Shown here in pieces: positions 36,225 through 44,898 of a stretch of 64,000 nt of DNA (within the stretch, counting starts at the first letter, position 1; every line of letters starts with the position of its first letter). The stretch spans positions 288,578 to 352,577 of the forward strand of contig NZ_JAGTIS010000005.1 of NCBI RefSeq assembly GCF_018704125.1, given 5' to 3'. The DNA comes from Metapseudomonas boanensis. Its GTDB lineage: Bacteria > Pseudomonadota > Gammaproteobacteria > Pseudomonadales > Pseudomonadaceae. Under the pieces are notes generated by a model. It was not told the origin of the DNA, searched no databases, and saw nothing but the letters and a program-made list of their open reading frames with translations. The position numbers were made by a program, and so were the translations under genes.

Positions 36225-36692
36225 ATGCCAATCTCGACACTCGACGCCCTCGACTACGAAATCGTTCGTGAACTGCAAGAAGACGGTCGCCGGGCCTTTC
36301 GCGAAGTCGCCCGAAACCTCTCCGTGCCGGAAGCGACAGTGCGCACCCGGGTGAAGCGCCTTCAGGACCAGGGCATCCTGCAGATCCTCGCCTTCACCAA
36401 CCCCTCGAAACTCGGACAGGCCAAGCTGGCCCTGTTCTTCATCGAGGTCACTCCACAGGATCACGACCGCCTGGTTGATACCCTGGGCCGCTGGCCGGAA
36501 GTCAGCTACCTCTCTACCACCCTGGGCTCGGCGGATGTCTGTGCGCAGGTACTCTGCCGCGATGACGAGACCCTCTGGGACCTGCAGCAGAAAGTTCGCA
36601 GCCTGCCCGGCGTGCGCGACGTGCGGATGATGCAGGAGGTGAAGGTGCACAAGATTCGCTTCACCATCCCGCCGGTACAGACCGACGAGTGA
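36225..36692 (+). CDS. Lrp/AsnC-family regulator
   Basis: 155 residues. The N-terminal helix-turn-helix is LDYEIVRELQEDGRRAFREVARNLSVPEATVRTRVKRLQ (from residue 9), followed by the RAM effector domain (LALFFIEVTPQDHDRLVDTLGRWPEVSYLSTTLGSADV). Members usually sense amino acids or their breakdown products. Because it precedes the APC permease and the unknown Rieske cluster on the same strand, it probably controls them. GGAAG lies ten bases before the ATG. Confidence 0.86.
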   Translation: MPISTLDALDYEIVRELQEDGRRAFREVARNLSVPEATVRTRVKRLQDQGILQILAFTNPSKLGQAKLALFFIEVTPQDHDRLVDTLGRWPEVSYLSTTLGSADVCAQVLCRDDETLWDLQQKVRSLPGVRDVRMMQEVKVHKIRFTIPPVQTDE

Positions 36693-37255
36693 TTCGCGAA
36701 GCCAGCTGAAACTCCCCCTCGCCCCCAGCCCCTCTCCCTGAATTGGAGAGGGGAATTGTCCGCGCAGGCCTGAACTCGCTTTCCGGCGCGAGTCACCCCT
36801 CTCCTCCCTGGTGTATGGACCGGGGGAGGGATGCTGAGCTGGGCACTGCGCCGAAGGCAGCCCTGCGAACTGCTTGGCAGATGAATTCGCCCCCACAGGT
36901 CAGCACTCCACTCCATAAATCCCCCCCGATTTCCCCACCGCTCGCCTGCGCATTGCGTATTCAAAATTTCATAATTCAGCGCATTTCAAATCAACCCCGC
37001 TAAATTCTTCGCGCATAGTCGATCCCCTTCCCTCCCCTGACCTGCCATCGAGGCGTTGAGAACGGGCCTTCCAGGCCGGGTTCCACGCTGATGCATCAGC
37101 TGTGCCAAAAAAACGCAAAGCGCATATCAATCAATCATCTATTGCGCGATGCGTATTTTCAATCAATACAAACGTATACATGCGCAATAAAACGACCTAG
37201 CATTCACTCATCGCAACCTTCCAACAAAACACAGCACAAGATGAGGGCGATGCAC
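36693..37255. other. 563-bp intergenic region before the APC permease
   Basis: No gene supported. The left part has GGGGAGAGG-type stems (36717-36760, 36797-36830) and a GAATTCGCCCCCACAG half repeat (36881-36898). The right part from about 36950 is AT-rich and carries likely promoter and operator sequences: GCGTATT near 36956 and 37150, CGTATAC near 37172. Confidence 0.6.
37141..37188. promoter_or_regulatory. inverted repeat ATTGCGC...GCGCAAT before the permease
   Basis: ATTGCGC (37141-37147) and GCGCAAT (37182-37188) flank an AT-rich core containing GCGTATT and CGTATAC, about 65 bp ahead of the permease start. Spacing and symmetry suit a multi-dimer Lrp/AsnC protein; the regulator at 36225 is the natural candidate. 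Inferred. Confidence 0.35.
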
Positions 37256-38671
37256 ATGCAACAGGCCAGTTCCGGCTCCGAGCCGTCCGCAGTACTCGAA
37301 AAATCCATCCGTTGGTGGGACGGGGTAGCCATCACCCTGAGCCTGCCCGCAGCCCTGTTCGTCGGCCTCGGTTACTCCATCGGCGCCATCGGTGCCTGGG
37401 CCGCCATCGTGCTCTGGGCGGTCATCGCCGCCGTAGCCGTGCTGCACAACTGGGTCTACTCGGAAATGGGCGCCATGTTCAGCGAGAAGTCCGGCGGCAT
37501 CGCTCTCTATGCCAACGAAGCCTGGAGCCAGCGCATCCCCTGCCTCGGCCCGCTCGCGACTTACGCCTACTGGTTCGCCTGGGCGACCGCACCGGCCATC
37601 TGGGGCCTGGCGGTGGCGCAGATTCTCACCGAGCAGTTCTGGCCCAACGCCAGCTACAGCCTGGACCTGGGCCTGCTGCAATTGGACCTGCCCAAGCTGA
37701 TCGCGCTGGGCGTCGCGCTGTTCTCCTGGGCGCTCTCCATGGTCCACCTGCGCTTCACCATGGTGATCATCACCGCAGCCGGCGTGCTGCTGATGATTCC
37801 GGTGCTGATCTTCGGCGGCAGCTTCATGGCTCCTGGCTGGAGCACCGACAGCTTCAGCTGGCGCATCACTGGCGACGCCAACGGCGTGCGCACCGTGCTC
37901 GCCTGGCTGTTCGTGATGGCCTGGTCGGCCTACGCCGTTGAAGCCGCCGCCTCCTTCATTCCGGAGTTCCGCGACACCGTGCGCGATACCCGCAAAGCCC
38001 TGCGCATCTCCGCGCTGATCCTGCTGCTGGTGTTCACCCTCACCCCGCTGGGCCTGGCTGGCCTGCTCGGTGAACAGGCCCTGGCCGATCACCCCTACGG
38101 CTTCCTGCAGGCCGGCGCGCAAGCCCTGCTCGGCGGCGGCGCCACACTAATCACCCTGGTGTTGATCGCCGGCATCCTCGTGCTGTCGGTCATGGGCACC
38201 GCCGACGCTGGCCGCGCGCTGTACCAGAGCTCGCTCGACGGCCTGACCGTTCGCCAGTTCGGCACCCTGAGCAAGTCAGGCGTCCCGGCCCGCGCCGTCA
38301 CCGTGCAGCTGCTGATCAACATCGCCCTGGTGCTGTTCGTCGGTAACGCCCTGGCCGTGATCGTCGCCGGCAACGTCGGCTACGTCCTCGCCCACCTGCT
38401 GGCGGTGGCCGGCTTCGTGGTCCTGCGCAAGGACCGCCCGGAAGCCAAGCGGCCGATCCGCCTGCCCGGTGGTTGGGTCGGGATCGCCGCCGCACTGGCC
38501 GTGTTCGATGCGCTGATCCTCATCGTCGGCACCACCAGCGCTTCAATCACCGGCTACGGCAGCCTCAAGGAAGTCGGCATCGCTGTCGCAGTGCTGGCCA
38601 TCTCCCAGGTGCTGTACCGCCTGCGCCGCCTGCAGGACCGCGCCCACCCGGCGCCCACGCCATCGCATTGA
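37256..38671 (+). CDS. APC-family amino acid/amine permease
   Basis: 471 residues with about 12 membrane segments. The opening WWDGVAITLSLPAALFVGLGYSIGAIG and SEKSGGIALYANEAW in TM3 identify the amino acid-polyamine-organocation family. The mid-protein AWSAYAVEAAASFIPEFRDTVRDTRKA is the family's TM6-TM7 signature region. Three ATG codons (37241, 37250, 37256) are possible; 37256 has the best distance from GAGGG. First structural gene of the unknown catabolic cluster; a nitrogen-containing substrate such as an amino acid conjugate or amine is likely. Confidence 0.86.
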   Translation: MQQASSGSEPSAVLEKSIRWWDGVAITLSLPAALFVGLGYSIGAIGAWAAIVLWAVIAAVAVLHNWVYSEMGAMFSEKSGGIALYANEAWSQRIPCLGPLATYAYWFAWATAPAIWGLAVAQILTEQFWPNASYSLDLGLLQLDLPKLIALGVALFSWALSMVHLRFTMVIITAAGVLLMIPVLIFGGSFMAPGWSTDSFSWRITGDANGVRTVLAWLFVMAWSAYAVEAAASFIPEFRDTVRDTRKALRISALILLLVFTLTPLGLAGLLGEQALADHPYGFLQAGAQALLGGGATLITLVLIAGILVLSVMGTADAGRALYQSSLDGLTVRQFGTLSKSGVPARAVTVQLLINIALVLFVGNALAVIVAGNVGYVLAHLLAVAGFVVLRKDRPEAKRPIRLPGGWVGIAAALAVFDALILIVGTTSASITGYGSLKEVGIAVAVLAISQVLYRLRRLQDRAHPAPTPSH

Positions 38672-38710
38672 TCCATCCAGTGTCCAACCCCTCGAACAGG
38701 AACCGCCCTG

Positions 38711-39547
38711 ATGAGCACTGATAACAAGGCCCGGTTGCAGTGGCCGAAGAAGAGCCCAGTCGCCGTATCGCTGACCTTTGACGTGGACGCCGAAGCCGGC
38801 GTCCTCGGCGAAAGCCCGACCTTCATGCGCCGCCTGACCAGCCTCTCCGAGGGGCGCTTCGGTGTAGTGCGCGGTGTGCCGCGCATCCTCGAGCTGCTGC
38901 GTCGTCACAAGATCCCGGCCACTTTCTTCGTGCCCGGCCACACAGCGCAAGAACATCCGCACCTGGTGGAAATGCTGCTGAAGGATGGCCATGAAATCGG
39001 CCATCACGGCCACATGCACCTGCGCAGTGACCGCATTTCCACCGCTGAGCAGGTCGAGGAAATGCAGCAGGGGCTGGAATCCCTGGCCCGGGCCGGCGCG
39101 CCCAAGCCGGCCGGCTACCGCTCCTCGTCCTGGGAGTTGACGCCGGAAACCTTCGAGCTGGTGCTGGCCAACGGCTTCACCTACGACTCCAGCTGCATGG
39201 GTGACGACCGTCCGTATTACGAAACCTGGAACGGTGCCTCGATCCTCGAGCTGCCGGTCCACTGGTCGCTGGATGACTGGCCGATGTTTGGCTGGGGCAT
39301 CGACAACGGCGGCAACTTCACCCACCCGCGCACCCTGGCTGACACCTGGCTGGCCGAGTACGAATCCGCCCGCCGCGACGGTCGCCACACCAGCTTTACC
39401 ATGCACCCGGAAGTGATCGGCCGCGCCGCGCGCTTCGAACAGCTGGAGCGTTTCGTCGAGCGTCTGGTGAGCGATGGCGATGTCTGGTTCGCCCGTCTGG
39501 ATGAGGTCGCCCGGCAGGTGGCCCCGCAACTGGAGCAACCGAAATGA
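38711..39547 (+). CDS. polysaccharide deacetylase-like (CE4/NodB) hydrolase, PuuE-like subgroup
   Basis: 278 residues, soluble and without signal peptide. The metal-binding motifs are SLTFDVDAEAG (first Asp motif), then GHEIGHHGHMH (His-x3-His), and RSSSWELTPETFELVLANGF as the third motif. The cytoplasmic form with RGVPRILELLRRHKIPATFF resembles allantoinase PuuE and imidase-type members, which hydrolyse cyclic or linear amides rather than sugars. Its stop overlaps the next gene (ATGA), so it is made together with the C45 hydrolase. Confidence 0.82.
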   Translation: MSTDNKARLQWPKKSPVAVSLTFDVDAEAGVLGESPTFMRRLTSLSEGRFGVVRGVPRILELLRRHKIPATFFVPGHTAQEHPHLVEMLLKDGHEIGHHGHMHLRSDRISTAEQVEEMQQGLESLARAGAPKPAGYRSSSWELTPETFELVLANGFTYDSSCMGDDRPYYETWNGASILELPVHWSLDDWPMFGWGIDNGGNFTHPRTLADTWLAEYESARRDGRHTSFTMHPEVIGRAARFEQLERFVERLVSDGDVWFARLDEVARQVAPQLEQPK

Positions 39548-40617
39548 CCTACGTATTTCGATCCACCCAGACCGAACCTGCTGCTCGCGGTCGCGAGTTC
39601 GGCCAGCAGCACGCGGAGAAAATCCTCGCCAGCGTCGAGAACTATCACGCCTTGTTCGAGCGCGTCGCGTCCCGCCCCTTCGACCTTTGCGCCCTGGGCG
39701 CCAACGCCCTTGCGCAGATCGAGGCGTTCGCTCAGCCGCTGTACCAGGAACTGCTCGGCATGGCCGAAGGCGCCGGCATCAAGGCTGAGTACCTGGGCGC
39801 CATCAACGCGCGCACCGAAATCCTCGCCTACCTCGGCGCGCAACTGCGCGGCGAGTGCTCCACCGTGGTCCGCCTCGAGCCCTTCAGCGGCAAGCCGGTG
39901 GCCGTGCAGACCTGGGACTGGTACGCGGAGTTCGCCGATCAATGGCTGGTATGGGAAATCCCCCATGCCGACGGCAGCCTGACCACCACCGTCACCGAGT
40001 TCGGCATCCTCGGCAAAGCCGGCGTCAACACCCGCGGCCTCGGGGTGCACTTCAACATCCTCCACCACGAGCGTGACGGCCGCGATATCGGCGTGCCGGT
40101 GCATGTGCTCTCGCGCTGGATGCTGGATACCCGCAGTGACATCAACCAGGCCCTGCAACTGCTGGGTTCGGCGGCGGTGTCCGCCTCCAGCTCGCTGACC
40201 CTGATCGCCGCAGTGGACAACTCCAGCGCCGCCGTCTCGGTGGAACTGCACCCGGGCGGCCCGGGCCTGGTGTTCCCCGACCGCGACGGGCTGCTGGTGC
40301 ACACCAACCACTTCCTCTCCACCCCGGCCCGCGAAGGCGATACCGAACCCCGCGCCTACCCGGACACCCTGGTGCGCTACGACCTGCTGGTGCGCCGCCT
40401 GGCCAATCGCCAGGGCCTCACCCCGCGGCACGTGCTGGCGGCGATGAACAGCCACCTGGGCAGCATCGGCGCCCTGTGCTGCCACCCGGACCCGGGCCAG
40501 CCGCGCGCCGGCCAGTACGCCACCCTGGCGAGCATCGTCATCGACGTCGCCAGCGGCACCCTGACCGCGCTGTCCGGCGGCCCCTGCGGTCACCCGCAGT
40601 GGCTGGCCCACCACTGA
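39544..40617 (+). CDS. C45-family Ntn-hydrolase (acyl-CoA:6-APA acyltransferase/amide hydrolase-like)
   Basis: 357 residues. The expected self-cleavage and nucleophile site is RGEC-STVV with C105; the residue before Cys is Glu. WDWY follows about 20 residues later (residues 123-126), and the NTRGLGVHFNILHH segment is also conserved. The family includes the penicillin acyltransferase PenDE and the insect carcinine hydrolase Tan, so the likely action is hydrolysis of an N-acyl or beta-alanyl amide. Overlap with the deacetylase gene suggests successive C-N cleavages. Substrate unknown. Confidence 0.8.
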   Translation: MTYVFRSTQTEPAARGREFGQQHAEKILASVENYHALFERVASRPFDLCALGANALAQIEAFAQPLYQELLGMAEGAGIKAEYLGAINARTEILAYLGAQLRGECSTVVRLEPFSGKPVAVQTWDWYAEFADQWLVWEIPHADGSLTTTVTEFGILGKAGVNTRGLGVHFNILHHERDGRDIGVPVHVLSRWMLDTRSDINQALQLLGSAAVSASSSLTLIAAVDNSSAAVSVELHPGGPGLVFPDRDGLLVHTNHFLSTPAREGDTEPRAYPDTLVRYDLLVRRLANRQGLTPRHVLAAMNSHLGSIGALCCHPDPGQPRAGQYATLASIVIDVASGTLTALSGGPCGHPQWLAHH

Positions 40618-40634
40618 ACACTTTTTATCCAGAG

Positions 40635-40642
40635 AACAAAAA
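40635..40642 (+). promoter_or_regulatory. AACAAAAA motif at the VOC gene ribosome site (candidate Hfq/Crc site)
   Basis: AACAAAAA fits AANAANAA and touches the AAGGAG ribosome site of the gene at 40655. Motif-only evidence. Confidence 0.25.
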
Positions 40643-40654
40643 AGGAGCCCTCCC

Positions 40655-41071
40655 ATGCTCAAGCTCAAACGCCTCGACAACATGGACATCCTCACCAATG
40701 ACGTGCAGCGCCTGGTGGACTTCTACCACGGCACCCTCGGCCTCGGCTTCTTCCTGCCCTACGTGGCCGAGGAGCGCTGGGCTGCCATCGAGATGGGCAA
40801 CGTCACCCTCTACATCTTCCACACCACCAACACCGCCCCGGTGGAGCGCCGCACCGCGGTGAACCTGGAAGACAAGCCAGGCTTCGACTCCTTCGCCTTC
40901 GAGGTGGAGAACCTGGACGAAGCCATCGCCTACCTCGATGGCAAGGTCGAGTGGGTGACCGCCGAGCCCATCGAGTGGCAGCACCCGAACGGCACCCATT
41001 ACCGCTACCGCCCGATGTTCGACCCGGACGGCAACATGTTCTACGTCACCGAGCCACACAAGACCGTCTGA
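40655..41071 (+). CDS. VOC-superfamily protein (glyoxalase/extradiol dioxygenase fold)
   Basis: 138 residues, one two-module vicinal-oxygen-chelate unit. It opens LKRLDNMDILTNDVQRLVDFYHGTLG and ends with MFDPDGNMFYVTEP, as in glyoxalase/bleomycin-resistance proteins. The usual metal ligands (His/Glu) are not clear in the first strand, where Met-Asp replaces the common His. It could be an isomerase, lyase or a small ring-cleavage enzyme in the cluster. Strong AAGGAG ribosome site. Confidence 0.78.
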   Translation: MLKLKRLDNMDILTNDVQRLVDFYHGTLGLGFFLPYVAEERWAAIEMGNVTLYIFHTTNTAPVERRTAVNLEDKPGFDSFAFEVENLDEAIAYLDGKVEWVTAEPIEWQHPNGTHYRYRPMFDPDGNMFYVTEPHKTV

Positions 41072-41093
41072 CCCCCGCACGCGGAGAATTCCC

Positions 41094-41909
41094 ATGACTG
41101 CTACATCTCAAGGGGCCCTGGCTCGCCAGGCGCCCGAGGCGGTTCTCGCCCTTTCACCGGACGCTCACAAGCTGGCAGGCCGCATCGCGCTGATCACCGG
41201 AGCCGGTCGCGGCGCTGGCCGTGCCCATGCCCGCTTGCTGGCTGCTCGCGGTGCCGCCGTGGCCATCGTCGATATCGATGAAGACGTCGCAACGGCCACT
41301 GCGGCGGAGATCGTCGAAGCCGGCGGCAAGGCCATCGCCGTCGCCGCCGACATCACCGACCGCGGCCTGGCCGAACGCCTGGTCGCCAATGTCGCGCAGC
41401 AACTGGGCGGCCTCGACATCCTGGTGCACAACGCCGGCCTGATCTATTCCATGACAGGCCTGGAGGAGACCGACGACGCCAATTTCGACCGCCTGCTGGC
41501 GATCAACATCCACGCCCCGCTGTACCTCACCCGCGCGTCCCTGCCGTATCTGCGCAAGAGCCGCGCACCGCGCGTGATCTTCATCAACTCGCAGTGGGGC
41601 CAGGTTCCGGACGGCCACTCCTACGGCTACATGGTCTCCAAGGCCGGCCAGCTGGGCCTGATGAAGACCCTGGCCAAGGAGTTCGTCGGCGAGGGCATCC
41701 TGGTCAACGCCATCACCCCCGGCGCCATCCTCACGCGCATGGTGCCCGATCAGTACATCGAGGCCGAAAAGGCCGCCATCCCGCTGGGCCGACTGGTCCA
41801 CCCCGAGGAGATCGCCGCTGCCGTGGCCTTCCTGGCCTCGGACGAAGCGGCCTTCATCACCGGCCAGGCCCTGCCCGTCAACGGCGGCGCCCTGGTAGTC
41901 GGCATCTGA
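41094..41909 (+). CDS. short-chain dehydrogenase/reductase
   Basis: 271 residues. Cofactor motif ITGAGRGAGRAHARLL, an Asp at the end of beta-2 (AIVDIDED) that favours NAD(H), HNAG, and the active site NSQWGQVPDGHSYGYMVSKAG with Ser, Tyr and Lys. An unusual N-terminal tail of about 20 residues precedes the fold. Lies 22 bp after the VOC gene and likely oxidises an alcohol made by the Rieske enzyme, or reduces a carbonyl. Confidence 0.85.
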   Translation: MTATSQGALARQAPEAVLALSPDAHKLAGRIALITGAGRGAGRAHARLLAARGAAVAIVDIDEDVATATAAEIVEAGGKAIAVAADITDRGLAERLVANVAQQLGGLDILVHNAGLIYSMTGLEETDDANFDRLLAINIHAPLYLTRASLPYLRKSRAPRVIFINSQWGQVPDGHSYGYMVSKAGQLGLMKTLAKEFVGEGILVNAITPGAILTRMVPDQYIEAEKAAIPLGRLVHPEEIAAAVAFLASDEAAFITGQALPVNGGALVVGI

Positions 41910-41922
41910 ACAACAAGAACAA
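41909..41922 (+). promoter_or_regulatory. AACAACAAGAACAA motif before the Rieske gene (candidate Hfq/Crc site)
   Basis: Overlapping AANAANAA matches (AACAACAA, AACAAGAA) begin in the SDR stop codon and end 9 bases before the GAGGAAA ribosome site of the Rieske oxygenase. This is the strongest such motif in the unknown cluster. Confidence 0.42.
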
Positions 41923-41938
41923 CCTGTGAGGAAATCCC

Positions 41939-42970
41939 ATGACTACTGAAGTGACCCAACGCCAGCGCGCTGAACAGGCCATGCGCCGCCAATGGTTCCC
42001 GGTTGCCCGCTCGGTGGATCTCGAAAAGCCACAGTCTGCCACCCTGCTCGGTGAGAAGCTGGTGGTCTACCGCACCGCCTCGGGCCAGGCCGTGGTGCAG
42101 GAAGCCCGCTGCCCGCACCGTGGCGCCAACCTGTCCCTGGGTGAAGTGCATGGCGAGAATATCGCCTGCCCGTACCACGGCTGGCAGTTTTCGGCACAAA
42201 GCGGCAAGTGCAGCCATGTGCCGTCGCTGGAAGACCAGTGCAAGATCCCCCATGCCGCCGCCATCCGCACCTTCCCCTGCCAGGAACGCTACGGGCACGT
42301 CTGGACTGCCCTGGAAGAGCCGATGTTCGAGCTCTACGACCTGGCGGAATGGCGCGAGCTGAATCTCGAGTGGCTGGCCGCCGAGCCGCTGGACTCCCCC
42401 ACCGGCGTGGCCGTGGCAGTGGAGAACTTCGGCGATGTGGCGCACTTCAGCTATATCCACCGCGGCATGATGGGCCACGTGCCGCCGGCTGTTGAACCGC
42501 TGAACGTTCGCCGCGAAGGCCTGGACATCTGGATGGATCGCCCGCTGATTTCCTGCGAAGGCGAGTGGGCCAACGACGGCGACTGCATGATGCACTACCA
42601 CATCGTCGCGCCGGGCCTGGTCGCCATCACCTACGACTACGAGCGCCTGGGCAAGCGCATCGTCGCCGGCTTCCCCTGCCCGGAGGCCTATGACCACGTG
42701 AAGATCTTCTGGGGCGTGGCCAACGACCGCGACTACAAGGGTGGCGATCTCCAGGAATGCCTGCGCGTCGAAGAGCTGCTCTATCTGGAAGACTTGCCGG
42801 TCGCCGCCACCATCACCCCGCGTGAGATCGACTGGGACGGCAACTTCGTCGAGCACTCGGTCCCGTCGGACCTCTACACCCTCAACTACCGTCGCGCGTT
42901 CCGCGAGTTCATCGAACGCGGCCAGCACGCCCCGGTACGCCTGGTGGACGAGCAGAGGGTAGCCCCGTGA
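41939..42970 (+). CDS. Rieske non-haem iron oxygenase, VanA-like, substrate unknown
   Basis: 343 residues. Rieske ligands are C58-x-H60 (RCPHRGANLS) and C77-x2-H80 (ACPYHGW). The catalytic iron motif NFGDVAHFSYIH gives H169 and H174 with D166. The short alpha-only form without a beta subunit gene, and the partner PDR-type reductase, place it with VanA/demethylase-type mono-oxygenases (class IA). Such enzymes hydroxylate or demethylate aromatics and similar compounds. Its last bases overlap the reductase gene as GTGA. Confidence 0.87.
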   Translation: MTTEVTQRQRAEQAMRRQWFPVARSVDLEKPQSATLLGEKLVVYRTASGQAVVQEARCPHRGANLSLGEVHGENIACPYHGWQFSAQSGKCSHVPSLEDQCKIPHAAAIRTFPCQERYGHVWTALEEPMFELYDLAEWRELNLEWLAAEPLDSPTGVAVAVENFGDVAHFSYIHRGMMGHVPPAVEPLNVRREGLDIWMDRPLISCEGEWANDGDCMMHYHIVAPGLVAITYDYERLGKRIVAGFPCPEAYDHVKIFWGVANDRDYKGGDLQECLRVEELLYLEDLPVAATITPREIDWDGNFVEHSVPSDLYTLNYRRAFREFIERGQHAPVRLVDEQRVAP

Positions 42971-43935
42971 GCGCCCTGGCTGCCCCGCTCGAGGTACAGG
43001 TCACTGGCATGCGGCTGGAAGCCGATGGCGTGATGTCCCTCGAAATGCAGGCCGTCGACCGCGCGCCGCTGCCGGAATGGAGGCCGGGGGCGCACATCGA
43101 CCTGCTGCTGCCTTCCGGCCTGGTCCGCCAGTATTCCCTGTGCAGCGATCCACGGGACCGCCAGCGGCTGCGTATTGCAGTGCTGCTGGAGGCCAACGGT
43201 CGCGGCGGTTCCAGGGAAGTGCACGGCAGCCTGCGGGTCGGCCAGAAGCTGATGATCCGGGGGCCGCGCAACGCCTTCCCGATGCAAGCCGGCCAGCGCT
43301 ACCTGTTCGTCGCGGGGGGGATCGGCATCACGCCAGTCCTCGCCATGGCGCAGGAAGCGCAGCGCGCCGGTGCCGAGTGGCATCTGCTGTATGGCGGCCG
43401 CTCGCGCAAATCCATGGCCTTCATCGACGAACTGCTGGCCCTGGGTGGCGAGCGTGTGTCGGTGCTACCGACCGACGAGGTCGGCCTGCTCGACCTGGAA
43501 GACATCGCCGCGCGCGCCACCAGTGGCGTGCACACCTACAGCTGCGGCCCGTCCGCCCTGCTTGATGCGCTGACCGAACGCTTTGCCGTGGCGGGACTTG
43601 CCGAGCAGCTCCACCTGGAGCGTTTCGCTCCGGCCGCACCCACGCCTTCTGCCACGGAGGCGGGCGAGCAACCACTGCGGGTGATCCTCGCGCGTAGCGG
43701 CAAGGAAGTGGAGGTGCCGAACGGCTGCACAATCATGGCGGCCCTGCGGGCGGCCGGTCACGAGGTCGCCTCCTCCTGCGAGCAAGGCGTCTGCGGCATG
43801 TGCGAGACCCGCGTGCTCGACGGCGTGCCGGAACACCGCGACATGCTGCTGAGCGAGAACGAGCGGGCGCGCGGCAACGTGATGATGCTCTGCGTCTCGC
43901 GCGCCCTCACGCCAACCCTGACCCTCGACCTGTAA
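42967..43935 (+). CDS. PDR/VanB-type reductase partner of the Rieske oxygenase
   Basis: 322 residues with the order flavin barrel (PGAHIDLLLPSGLVRQYSLC), NAD domain (YLFVAGGIGITPVLAMAQEA, HTYSCGPSALL) and C-terminal [2Fe-2S] domain (SSCEQGVCGMCETRVLDG, then MLCVSRA). Begins with GTG at 42967 in a 4-bp overlap with the Rieske gene, which ties the two together as one NADH-dependent oxygenase system. Paralogous in layout to IacF but clearly divergent. Confidence 0.88.
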   Translation: MSALAAPLEVQVTGMRLEADGVMSLEMQAVDRAPLPEWRPGAHIDLLLPSGLVRQYSLCSDPRDRQRLRIAVLLEANGRGGSREVHGSLRVGQKLMIRGPRNAFPMQAGQRYLFVAGGIGITPVLAMAQEAQRAGAEWHLLYGGRSRKSMAFIDELLALGGERVSVLPTDEVGLLDLEDIAARATSGVHTYSCGPSALLDALTERFAVAGLAEQLHLERFAPAAPTPSATEAGEQPLRVILARSGKEVEVPNGCTIMAALRAAGHEVASSCEQGVCGMCETRVLDGVPEHRDMLLSENERARGNVMMLCVSRALTPTLTLDL

Positions 43936-43950
43936 CGGAGGAACCTCGGC

Positions 43951-44850
43951 ATGGCCGGGATCGAACAGCGTGTCCTCAAAATATCGATCCTGGCCACCGC
44001 CCTGATCGCCTGCAGCGCCATCGGTGTCGGTCTCTGTGCCGGCTCGCAGTCGATTATCTTCGATGGCCTGTTCAACGCCATCGACTCGGGCATGGCGCTG
44101 CTTTCGCTGTCGGTTTCGAAGCTGCTGGTGAAGCAGCCGGGCCGCCGTTTCCAGCAGGGCTACTGGCATATCGAGCCGATGGCGCTGGCCCTCAATGGCA
44201 GCGTACTGGTGATCCTCTGCGCCCATGCCTTCCTGACGTCCCTGGACAGCCTGATGCAAGGCGGGCGCGAGCTCGCCTTCGGCACGGCGCTCCTCTATTC
44301 GCTGGCAGTGCTGGTCGGCTCCGGCGTGATGCTGAGCTACATCCGGCACATGAACCGCAACCTGCGTTCCGAGCTGATCCAGCTGGATATCCAGAGCTGG
44401 CTGATGTCGACGCTGATCAGCGCCGCCCTGCTCCTCGCCTTCGTCCTCGGTTACCTGCTGCAAGGCACGCCCTACGCGTCTCTCACGCCGTGGATCGACC
44501 CGGCGATTCTCGCCGTGCTGGCCCTGGCGCTGATCCCCTCACCGGCCATGACGGTGCTCAAGGCGGTCAAGCAGATCCTGCGTATCACCCCCAGCGAACT
44601 GGACCGCGAGATCACCGGGCTGATGGCGTCGTTCCGCGAGCGCTACGGCTTCGAGCGCTTCTCCCACTGCGTGGCACAGATCGGCCGTGGCCTGTTCGTC
44701 GAGATCCAGATCGTCCTGCCGGAGGCGATGAACCGCTGGAGCGTCGCCGAGCTGGACCAGGTGCGCGCCGAAATCGCCGCCGCCATCGGCCGCGAAGGCC
44801 CCAATCGCTGGCTGGCGATCGCCTTCACCCGCGACCCCCGCTGGCTTTGA
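43951..44850 (+). CDS. cation diffusion facilitator-fold membrane protein lacking the usual metal site
   Basis: 299 residues with about six membrane segments and a C-terminal cytoplasmic domain (REITGLMASFRERYGFERFSHC), the CDF plan. In TM2 the usual D-x-L-H-S-x-x-D reads D38-G-L-F41-N-A-I-D45, so the His is Phe. In TM5 the equivalent reads D146-I-Q-S149-W-L-M-S153, so both His and Asp are Ser. Zn or Co transport by the standard route is therefore doubtful. Located 15 bp after the reductase gene in the same operon; the real substrate may be organic. Confidence 0.75.
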   Translation: MAGIEQRVLKISILATALIACSAIGVGLCAGSQSIIFDGLFNAIDSGMALLSLSVSKLLVKQPGRRFQQGYWHIEPMALALNGSVLVILCAHAFLTSLDSLMQGGRELAFGTALLYSLAVLVGSGVMLSYIRHMNRNLRSELIQLDIQSWLMSTLISAALLLAFVLGYLLQGTPYASLTPWIDPAILAVLALALIPSPAMTVLKAVKQILRITPSELDREITGLMASFRERYGFERFSHCVAQIGRGLFVEIQIVLPEAMNRWSVAELDQVRAEIAAAIGREGPNRWLAIAFTRDPRWL

Positions 44851-44872
44851 ACCTGCGATTCACCCACCCCTG

Positions 44873-44883
44873 AAAAACAAGAA
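44873..44883 (+). promoter_or_regulatory. AAAAACAAGAA motif at the TorF gene ribosome site (candidate Hfq/Crc site)
   Basis: AACAAGAA and AAAAACAA both fit AANAANAA and lie against the AAGGAA ribosome site of the porin gene. Motif-only evidence. Confidence 0.32.
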
Positions 44884-44898
44884 AAGGAACGACCCTTG

